A stretch of 64,000 nucleotides of DNA, taken from an uncultured bacterium (lineage in GTDB: Bacteria > Cloacimonadota > Cloacimonadia > Cloacimonadales > Cloacimonadaceae). How positions within the stretch are numbered: the first letter of the stretch is position 1; each line of letters opens with the position of its first letter. Below, piece by piece: positions 1 to 7,600 of this stretch. The stretch is from the NCBI GenBank assembly GCA_937960795.1, contig CALGPA010000027.1, positions 1 through 64,000 on the forward strand. Reading direction: 5' to 3'. The position numbers and the translations under genes were made by a program. Below the pieces are notes generated by a model. The model did not search any database. It was not told where the DNA came from and was given only the letters and a program-made list of their open reading frames with translations.

Positions 1-101
1 TTGAGGGCATCTGATATCCCTCGTGACTCACAATCTATGTAAGGCCAAGCGACCACTTGCATTGTTTTCATCTTAGTAATCCAAGTCAAGTTCTTTTTCA
101 T
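1..101 (-). CDS. possible 5' end of a gene leaving the window
   Basis: An open frame starts with ATG at 101 and runs leftwards off the window without a stop. It begins MKKNLTWITKMKTMQVVAW. Only 33 codons are visible. The upstream AAGG lies about 10 bases before the ATG, a weak ribosome binding site. It sits directly downstream of a decayed transposase end, so it may be chance coding. No family is recognised. Confidence 0.25.
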   Translation of the reverse strand, partial: MKKNLTWITKMKTMQVVAWPYIDCESRGISDAL

Positions 102-108
102 AAATAAT

Positions 109-380
109 CTACCTTGCTGCGACGGGCTCCAGCCCGTCGCGCGTTGCCTCAAATGGTATGGACTTCTTTAGAGTGTCTCTTATTCTTTCTATTGGCTCCG
201 ATAGGTACAGTTTCCCGCTTATCCAGTCTTCCGAATAGCCTTGCAGGATCGCGCCAAACAGCCGAAGGCAGCTCTTTTCATCAGGGAATATCCGGATGCA
301 TTTCTCCCTCAAGTCTGATCTCCTCGTTTAAGCGCTCCAGTGATATCTGCCGGGCATTGGCAGCACAAGACAAGATGTAT
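109..380 (-). pseudogene. IS256 (Mutator-type) transposase C-terminal remnant
   Basis: The reading frame from 312 down to 109 gives IRIFPDEKSCLRLFGAIL and then SEDWISGKLYL, which match the conserved C-terminus of IS256-family transposases (family pattern: VVGIFPN-ESCLRL then SEEW-TGRRYL). A different frame just upstream, about 380 to 312, reads ISLERLNEEIR, the segment that normally precedes it (family pattern: NGLERLNREIKRR). The two parts are joined only by a frameshift near position 312. The DDE catalytic part is absent. This is a dead fragment of an insertion sequence. Its last codons run into a perfect hairpin at 119-140. Confidence 0.7.
119..140. repeat. perfect palindromic hairpin
   Basis: GCGACGGGCT and AGCCCGTCGC form a 10-bp perfect stem around a 2-base loop. 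It lies at the end of the transposase remnant and has no T-tract on either side, so a REP-like palindrome is a better reading than a terminator. Confidence 0.5.
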
Positions 381-441
381 CCATTAAACGATGCCCTGGA
401 AGTGATGGACAATCTGATAGCTCTGCATACAAAGACTAAAT

Positions 442-582
442 CTATTGGTATATCCTAGGGTCCATATAACGTCTCCACTCTAGGTTACCCTTGGGATCGA
501 GCTTCATAATAGCAATTGTCATGTAATGGAACTCCTCAAGATTATCAGAGTTTTCCCATACTACAACGCTGTTGTCAGAACC
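442..582 (-). pseudogene. fragment of a secreted WD/propeller-like protein
   Basis: On the minus strand 582-442 translates without stops to a 46-residue piece containing NSVVVWENSD and IMKLDPKGNLEWRRYMDP before a TAG. The 'W...I..KLD..GN..W' style is typical of propeller-type repeats in secreted proteins. No start codon or upstream coding sequence exists: the fragment begins exactly where the 90-bp repeat at 583-672 begins. I read it as the remains of a gene interrupted or truncated by that repeat. Parent family uncertain. Confidence 0.45.
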
Positions 583-672
583 CTAAGTCCTTATTTTCTC
601 ACCGCTTGCACACTCGACCGGTGAGCGACCGGTGAGGAAGGCATGAGCGCCCCTTATTTTTCAAGCACTTAG
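583..672 (-). repeat. 90-bp interspersed repeat, copy 1
   Basis: In reverse orientation this copy runs from CTAAGTGCTTGAAAAA to AATAAGGACTTAG, with near-identical inverted ends (CTAAGTGCTT/CTAAGTCCTT). Inside are two direct CTCACCGGTCG units and a CTCACCG/CGGTGAG stem. It matches copies at 49098, 61320 and 35931, and more loosely 16599. It abuts the broken coding fragment at 442-582. Confidence 0.8.
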
Positions 673-698
673 GGGCGCTGATACTTTGTGAAAACTAC

Positions 699-923
699 TT
701 AAGAATCATGAATCTTCCGCGTCTTGAGCGTCCGGATCCTGAGATATTGAGGATTGAGCCCGGTCTGGGTCTCGTTGATCGTCTCAAATGATTCCAGATC
801 TATGACACTGACGGAGCTACCCGCATAGTTTTGGGAATAGGTTCTCGCATTGGACACATAAAGTTTGTTCTGGTAGATCGCCAAAGCCTCCGGAGCTGCT
901 CCCAGCCAAGATAAACAGCGCAT
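699..923 (-). pseudogene. YVTN-type beta-propeller fragment
   Basis: The frame contains ALAIYQNKLYVSNA and SSVSVIDLESFETI, matching the 'iYVtN...vsVIDt.t' blade consensus of YVTN/YncE-like beta-propellers (known from S-layer and periplasmic proteins). Only about one blade is present. No signal peptide, no full propeller and no good ribosome binding site are visible. It is best read as a leftover of a larger secreted gene in the decayed region left of the M1 peptidase gene. Confidence 0.45.
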
Positions 924-1080
924 TATGTCAAGCAGAATCCATCATGATCTTGGATCTCGTTTTCTGGGATATCGACGAGATCTTGGCAGGATCAGCACCG
1001 GTGGAAAAGGCAAGCTTTCAGAGATCATCTGGAACAAATCCTGCATGTATTGATGGCAAAGAAGATTACGGAGACATAAG

Positions 1081-3936
1081 GTGAAAAGACTATATATCAT
1101 GCTGCTATGCCTCATATCCATAGGACTATTGGCAGCGAAGCCCAATCCCTTGCAAAGACCCCTGCGCAAAGCCGAGAGGCTGTTCGGGAATCTGCAGAGC
1201 TATCCCACTCGAGCTGATAGCGCCACCGGATTTGACGTACAGAAATATACCATTGACCTCAGCATCAGCCAAGATCCGGCGTTTATCAACGGCAATGTGC
1301 TCGCGGAAGTGCTGGCAGAAGAAGATCTCAGCAGCATCACATACCATTTGGTGGGCTTGGAAGTAAGCTCCGTCTTGGTGAATGGGCAAGCCGTCGCCCA
1401 CAGCCATCAGGATGGCGAAATTCAGATTCCCCTGAATGTATCAGCAGGCGAGAACTTTGAGACTCAGGTCTTCTATAGCGGCAGCCCCCAGCTCTCGGGA
1501 GACTTTTATAATGTGGGCATGTTTGTCAGGCCGGGCGTGATCTTTACGATCTCTGATCCGGATGCGGGGCGCTATTGGTGGCCATCCTATGATCATCCTT
1601 GGGATAAGGCGATCGTGGATATCATCGTCACGATGCGATCGGATTGGAAAGTGGCAGCAAATGGCCTGCGGGAGAGCATCATCGACAATGGCGATGGCTC
1701 ATCTACCACCACTTGGCGCGGATATCACCCCATAACCACATATCTGGTCTGCATCACCGCTTCAGACTATCAAGAGATTCATCAAAGCGCGATGCAGGGG
1801 GATCTTCCCATCATCAATTTTGTGACGCAGAGTCAATATCAAAACGCTCTTAGTGACTTTGCGACACTACCGGATATGATAAATTATTATTCGGAGCTCT
1901 TTGGCGACTATCCCTTTGAAAAATATGGCAATGCGACGGTGAGCATGAGCACGTTTGGCGCCATGGAGCACCAGACGATGACCACTTTGGGAAACTATAT
2001 CATCGATGGCATGGGCACACATGAGCTCACGATTGCGCATGAATTGGTGCATCAATGGTATGGCAACGCGGTGAGCTTTCTGACCTTTGCCGATGTCTGG
2101 CTATCAGAAGGATTTGCCACCTATGGCGAGCATCTTTGGGTGGACAAGACCCAAGGCTGGCATGCTGCGACGGAATATGTGCGAGACAGCTATCATCAGT
2201 ATTATCTGAGCTGGGAAAATACTACAAGTCCTCCCACGATCTATGACCCTCCTTTCAACAACTATTTTTACCCACAATCCTATGAAAAAGCTGCTTCCGT
2301 GCTGCATATGCTGCGCCTGAGATTGGGAGATGACGATTTCTTTGATCTGCTCAGGCAGTGGTTTACCACATTCAAAGATGGCAATGCAATCACGCAGGAA
2401 TTTGTGGATATGGCTGAAGATATTAGCGGACAGGATCTGCAGCAGTTTTTTGCGCAATGGATCTATGGCAGCGGGATCCCTTCAGTGAGCTATTCTCTGT
2501 GGTATCATCCCGAAAACCTGAGCCTGAGAATCGATGCCATTAGCAGCAGCCCGACCGCTACTGACTTTGATCTGGATCTCCCATTTTTGGTCAATCACAT
2601 ATCGGGAGCTGACTCGCTATTAGTTCGAGCAACTGCACAGGGATATGAGAATCTGTTTGAGCTTGCCAACGAACCCCTTTCTCACCAAGCAAATCATGGA
2701 CATTGGAGCCTTTTAAGGGCCATCACCGAACGTCGGCCGGAGCTGAAAAAAGCTATCCCGAGCTCAGCAAAGGTCTATCTTGTCTGGGATGAGATGCCGG
2801 GCGCGCATGGCTATCAGATCCAGCGAAAAGCCGCTTCTGAGGAGACTTGGCAAGTCATCAACAGCGCTATCGTCATGAACACTGACTACATTGACATGGA
2901 TCCGGAAAACGGGCAAGAATATCACTATCGCATCCAAGCTATTGACCCCAGCGGATATCTGAGCACGACATCAGAGAGCTTGTCCGCGACTCCGCAAGCC
3001 TTTGGCTTTGAGAATGATCTCTTGGTGGTGGACGAGACCCGGGATGGCACCGGGGTGGCGATCTCTCCGGATGACGCCATGGTGGATTCCTTTTATGAAG
3101 CCGCCATTAGCCCGATCGCCTTTGATAGCTGGGACATCGCAAGTGCTGGCATCCCAGATCTGGCATTTATCGGGCAATATCAGAGCATCCTCTGGCATGA
3201 TGATGATTTTGCTCAAAATGATATCCATCGGGCTGAAGATCTCTTGATTGGCTACGCTTTGGGTGGAGGTCAGCTTTTGATCTCAGGATGGAAGACCGCC
3301 AGTGCTTTGAGTCCCAGCTTTTGGGAGCTGATAGCACCGGGTATGGTGGTGCATTATGACAATTCCCCGGTGATGAGCAGTACTGTGGGTCAGGGCTATA
3401 TTGATCTAAGTGTAGATGAGACAAAGCTGGCACCGGTCTGGAGTGGACTGCTTCCCTATGTCAGCAGCTTTGATAGCGATGAGCACAGCATCTTCTTGGC
3501 AGACGCCATCCCGGGAAGCAATGCGGCAGAGCGCAGCGTCGGTCAAAGGATTGGTAATCTGGTGATTTTGGGCTTCCCACTGTATTTTATGCAAGAAGAC
3601 GGAGTGCGGGACTTCCTTCAGCAGATCCTTCCCGAGATGGGAGCGGTCAGCCTCAAAGATGAAGAGATCCCGTCTTATCCCATGCAGTTATCCGCATATC
3701 CCAATCCCTTCAATCCGCACAGCACGATTTCGTTTTCTCTGCCCTATGCGGGAAAGATCAGCCTGAAGCTCTATAACCTCAAAGGACAGATGCTGCGTGA
3801 ATTGGCAAATGCGGACTACCCTACAGGAGCGCACTCTATAAGCTTCGATGCCTCGGACTTGCCCAGCGGAATCTATTTCCTGCGATTGATAAGCGAGAGC
3901 AAGACGATCACGCGAAAGATAAGCTTGGTCAAGTAG
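1081..3936 (+). CDS. secreted M1-family metallopeptidase with C-terminal sorting domain
   Basis: Zinc aminopeptidase of the M1 (gluzincin) family, predicted to be exported and to trim peptides outside the cell. It starts at GTG, 10 bases after GGAG, with a signal peptide ending near LLAAKP. Residues about 45-470 hold the catalytic part: GAMEH at 293-297 (family: GAMEN), HELVHQWYG with H320, E321 and H324, and the third ligand E343 in WLSEGFATYGEHLW. A fibronectin-III-like segment lies around residues 560-640. The C-terminal 80 residues start with AYPNPFNPHSTISFSLP and end TRKISLVK, a Por/FlgD-like sorting domain. The asparagine of GAMEN is replaced by histidine. A 7-bp hairpin (3949-3967) follows the stop but lacks a T-tract. 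Confidence 0.9.
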   Translation: MKRLYIMLLCLISIGLLAAKPNPLQRPLRKAERLFGNLQSYPTRADSATGFDVQKYTIDLSISQDPAFINGNVLAEVLAEEDLSSITYHLVGLEVSSVLVNGQAVAHSHQDGEIQIPLNVSAGENFETQVFYSGSPQLSGDFYNVGMFVRPGVIFTISDPDAGRYWWPSYDHPWDKAIVDIIVTMRSDWKVAANGLRESIIDNGDGSSTTTWRGYHPITTYLVCITASDYQEIHQSAMQGDLPIINFVTQSQYQNALSDFATLPDMINYYSELFGDYPFEKYGNATVSMSTFGAMEHQTMTTLGNYIIDGMGTHELTIAHELVHQWYGNAVSFLTFADVWLSEGFATYGEHLWVDKTQGWHAATEYVRDSYHQYYLSWENTTSPPTIYDPPFNNYFYPQSYEKAASVLHMLRLRLGDDDFFDLLRQWFTTFKDGNAITQEFVDMAEDISGQDLQQFFAQWIYGSGIPSVSYSLWYHPENLSLRIDAISSSPTATDFDLDLPFLVNHISGADSLLVRATAQGYENLFELANEPLSHQANHGHWSLLRAITERRPELKKAIPSSAKVYLVWDEMPGAHGYQIQRKAASEETWQVINSAIVMNTDYIDMDPENGQEYHYRIQAIDPSGYLSTTSESLSATPQAFGFENDLLVVDETRDGTGVAISPDDAMVDSFYEAAISPIAFDSWDIASAGIPDLAFIGQYQSILWHDDDFAQNDIHRAEDLLIGYALGGGQLLISGWKTASALSPSFWELIAPGMVVHYDNSPVMSSTVGQGYIDLSVDETKLAPVWSGLLPYVSSFDSDEHSIFLADAIPGSNAAERSVGQRIGNLVILGFPLYFMQEDGVRDFLQQILPEMGAVSLKDEEIPSYPMQLSAYPNPFNPHSTISFSLPYAGKISLKLYNLKGQMLRELANADYPTGAHSISFDASDLPSGIYFLRLISESKTITRKISLVK

Positions 3937-4036
3937 CTCGGGGTGAGCGTTTGGAGATCTTCCAAACAAGAAGTCCTTGACTATCTGAGCATAGCATGGA
4001 AAATGGGAAAAAATATAGTTAACAAAGGTGGATAAA

Positions 4037-4519
4037 TTGAAGAAGATCATATTCCTAGTCATAGCACTGACTCTCAGCCTGGGTCTCTTTGCTCAAAAGG
4101 GACTCTTTAATCTCTCCTATGGAATGAGCTTGGAAAACGCCAACGATGTCCTTGCGCAAGCAGGATTTCACGCCGAAGAAAGCGAAGCTCACGCCGTGAA
4201 GTATTATAGCGATATCAATGAGTTTGTATCAGCCATACTGCTTTTTCTGGAGCCAAATACCAATCGCTTGGCAGGATGGTTTGTAAAATACAATTCCGAC
4301 AATGGTGAGGATAATGACCATCTGGTGATCGACCGCATCGCGATGATGCATGGCGAGACAAATCACTTTGAAGAAGAAACACAGCAGCTGATCTGGTTTT
4401 TGACCAATACTCGCACACTGCATGTGATGTATGCGCAGGACGGCAGTCTGACGGCATTGTATTATGACTCATATTTCTCAGAGCTCTTTGACATGCGCGG
4501 CGCTGGCTTGGGAAACTGA
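4037..4519 (+). CDS. small exported protein of unknown function
   Basis: About 160 residues. A TTG at 4037 is preferred over the in-frame GTG at 4028, because AGGTGG lies 5 bases before the TTG and the protein then begins MKKIIFLVIALTLSLGLFAQ, a standard signal peptide. The mature part contains LSYGMSLENANDVLAQAGF, followed by a mixed alpha/beta region rich in aromatic residues (KYYSD, VKYNSDNGED). The 'GMS...A...L...GF' start resembles small periplasmic proteins that compare a modelled property between strains, but I do not recognise a family. It follows the M1 peptidase gene by 100 bases and ends at a clear terminator. Confidence 0.7.
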   Translation: MKKIIFLVIALTLSLGLFAQKGLFNLSYGMSLENANDVLAQAGFHAEESEAHAVKYYSDINEFVSAILLFLEPNTNRLAGWFVKYNSDNGEDNDHLVIDRIAMMHGETNHFEEETQQLIWFLTNTRTLHVMYAQDGSLTALYYDSYFSELFDMRGAGLGN

Positions 4520-4544
4520 GGATTAGCGCAATCCTTGTAGATTG

Positions 4545-4573
4545 AGGCTGCCTATCTTGGGCGGCCTTTTTCT
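4545..4573 (+). terminator. rho-independent terminator
   Basis: AGGCTGCC pairs with GGCGGCCT (one G-T pair) around a short loop and is followed directly by TTTTTC. It ends the small exported protein gene. Confidence 0.8.
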
Positions 4574-4579
4574 TTGGGC

Positions 4580-4617
4580 AAAAAAGAAAGCCGGATATCA
4601 CAAAGGAGATCCGGCTT
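4580..4617 (-). terminator. rho-independent terminator of the beta-helix gene
   Basis: On the minus strand AAGCCGGAT and ATCCGGCTT form a 9-bp stem followed by TCTTTTTT, 17 bases after the stop codon of the giant beta-helix gene. Confidence 0.85.
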
Positions 4618-4633
4618 ATGTGGAATCGAGAAT

Positions 4634-7600
4634 CTATTCGCTGACGGCAATCACTTTGTAAAAACGGTGATTACTACCTGGCAGTATGTGATATTCTGTG
4701 GCTTGGACGGATACTTCTTCCCAAAGATCCGCATAGGGATCCGAGGCGAGGAAGACCTTATAGTATTGAGCTTCAGGCACGGCATCCCAGAAAAGAGTCA
4801 GCCCATTATCTGTGCGTACAAAACGCAGATTTTGCGGGCTGTCCAATGCCAAAACTATGTATTCATAACACCCGATATCAGGCAGAGTGCGCAGAGTGCC
4901 GACGATGTCGAATGGTAAGAGATCGATCACGTCCCCGGCATTGATGGCTACAGAATTGCTTGCCAGGATGTATGTGCCATCTTCTAAGAGCGGATCAGCA
5001 TAGAAAGAGGCGGCATCTGAAGTGGCTTGTTCATATGAGCTGTAGGTTCCTAGGTCCTGGCTGGCGATCCTCACGGGAATCCCTGAGCTGCTGTAGTAGA
5101 TATTGCTGCTCACGGTGTCAATATCATTGAGGGAATTGAAGATGGCAGCGACGCCTGCCTCAGAGGTGATGATATTATTCCTGATATCCAGAGAGGGACA
5201 CTGAGTGTTTTGAACGAATGCTTTGCTGTTTATCGAGCTGCTAAGATTGACAAGTGTGTTGTGATAGAGCCTGGCATTGGCGCTGCGGTGTAGTGAAACC
5301 GTGCTAGGACCATGGTTGAGCACGTAGTTGTTGAAGATATCCTGCGCTCCCGTACTCTGATATGTCGCACTCACATAGATCCCTATCCCATTGGTGCAAG
5401 ATAAGATATTATCCTGCACGATGAAGTCGTTTATATTTACCAAACTCAGGGAATTGCTGCTGCCGGAGATTGAGTTTCCCAAAATCTGCACAAAGGGCAT
5501 GCTCTGCAGAGAGAAGCCTTGATGCACTTCCGAGATCTCATTTCCGCTAAACACATAACTGCCGAGATCACTGCCATCATGGATGGATGCTGCATAGCCC
5601 AAGCCTTGCACGAGGTTGTTTTCAACGCGCAGATCTCGATTGCAGGAGTTTGTCCCATAGATTCCGCAGGCGTTGTTTGTGCTGCCTCCGGCACCATAGA
5701 TTTCGCAATCTTGGATCCTGAGACCATCATTGAAAAGATTCAGAAGAAACACTGTGCCGATTTCGGGATTCCCTGAGCTTAGCGAGAGATCTTCAAAGAT
5801 CAGATTCCTGGTATTGGTTAGCCTAAAGATGAAGTTGTTGCTCAAAGATGCAGCTGCGAATGTGATGACCGCATCTCCTTGCTCAGGACCCTTGATCCTC
5901 ACATAGCCATCTCCAAACAAGCCGGGGATGTGGCCGATCTCGATGTTGCCCTGATACACTCCGGGTGCGAGATGCACAGTCAGGCTAGTCTGAGCGCCAC
6001 GTTTCATCAAGGCGTAAACGGCAGATTCCAGATCTTGGAAGTCCCCGGACGGACCGACCTGGATGTCGCTCATGAACTGCCAGCCGCCATCTTCGATGAC
6101 ATTGGCGCCTGGGCTATAGACGCCTTCCCAAGGATTTCCATCAATGTCATACTCTAGGACTGTCTCTGTGCCGCGGTTGCGCAGATAGCTGCAAGAATTG
6201 TAGCCATTGTCACTGATCATGGGGTTTGCATAGACCGCCGTGAAGTCCTCAATCATGCTCTCTAGGAAGTCTTGGCGAGAATACAGAGTATTGTTGTATC
6301 TCCCCAGATGTGGCAGGTTGTTGAAGTAGGCATTGTTGTTCCAGCTTATCTCGCTGGATCCCGAGACACTAAGTGCGTATCCTTTCTCCGGGGAAGCGAA
6401 GACATTGTTTTGGATGACGGAATTTGTGATGCCACTGAAGCTTGCAGTAAGGCCGTTTAGATTGTTATGGCGGTTTTTGGTGACTATCGTATTGTGCAAG
6501 ATCTGCAGATATGATGAGTTTGAGATGCTGAGCCCGGTCGTGTATAAAGACGGACTATCGAAGTATAGCATGTTTAGGAATATATAGATCTGGGGATCAG
6601 AGCTGCCATGAGCATTGCTGATCGCCAGGCAGGAGTTGCTGCTTCCGGAGGATTGTGTAAAGAGCCGGTTGCGGTGTATGGTGGAAAAGCCACCTATGTT
6701 GATGATGTTTAGTGCTTGGTTAAAGTCGTTCATCACGTTGTAGCCGATGTTCAGGGCATCAACCTTCTGCACGGAGATGGGATATGTCACCGTGTTGAAA
6801 GTGTTGTGATGAATTGAGATATCCTGATAGCGACTGCTATCATAGTAACCGCCGCCGTGAACGACGATACCAAAACCGGGGCCGCTGAACTGGCAATTTT
6901 GCACCGTGAGACCATCACCCAAGCTGGAACCGGTGCTGATCGCATGGGAATATGAGCCCGGAAGGATGATCTCAAGATTGTTGATCTGGATATCATCACA
7001 TCTGCCGCTTGTGCGGATAAACTTTACGCTCACACTGGGAGAGCTGCTGCTGATGCGCATGTCTTCGAGCCTGACACCGGATGCGGCAAGGATCATGAAA
7101 AGATAGTTTTCATCACTTGACGTAGAGGTCGGATTAAGCACGATCTCTTGACCTCCCGATCCTCTGAAGAAGACCTTGGACGACTCATTCGCGCCGGGAA
7201 AACTGCGAATCCGGTATCCCCCATCATATGTTCCGGGGGCAATGTTGAAGAATGTGTGCCCGCTGATGCCGTGATATCTAAGCGCCCAGATCGAGTCCTC
7301 AATCGTGGGGAAATCAGCATCCGGGCTGCCCACGCTGTAGCTTCCCGTGAGTGGCGATAGATCGCTGACCCCAAATTGCTGCTGTGCTCCGATGTCCCAA
7401 GAATAGCCCCTAAACTGGCGGTTTATGTCGTCATCAAACTCAGTGCGAAACTGTCCTATGCCTCTGAGATATTGGCTTTGGATCATCATGCCTTCATCCC
7501 AGAGAGGATCGTAGTTTACGCTATGTTCATTAATATCTGGCAGGGTTTCCTGCAAATGAGCAAGGGATTTGAAGCCGATGCCACCCATCTTCAAAAGATA

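Noticed and set aside
942..1169. Minus-strand frame at the start of the M1 gene
   Set aside because: Overlaps the real start and signal peptide of the M1 peptidase gene; no homology or SD.
3949..3967. Hairpin after the M1 peptidase gene as terminator
   Set aside because: The 7-bp stem is good but no T-run follows on either strand.
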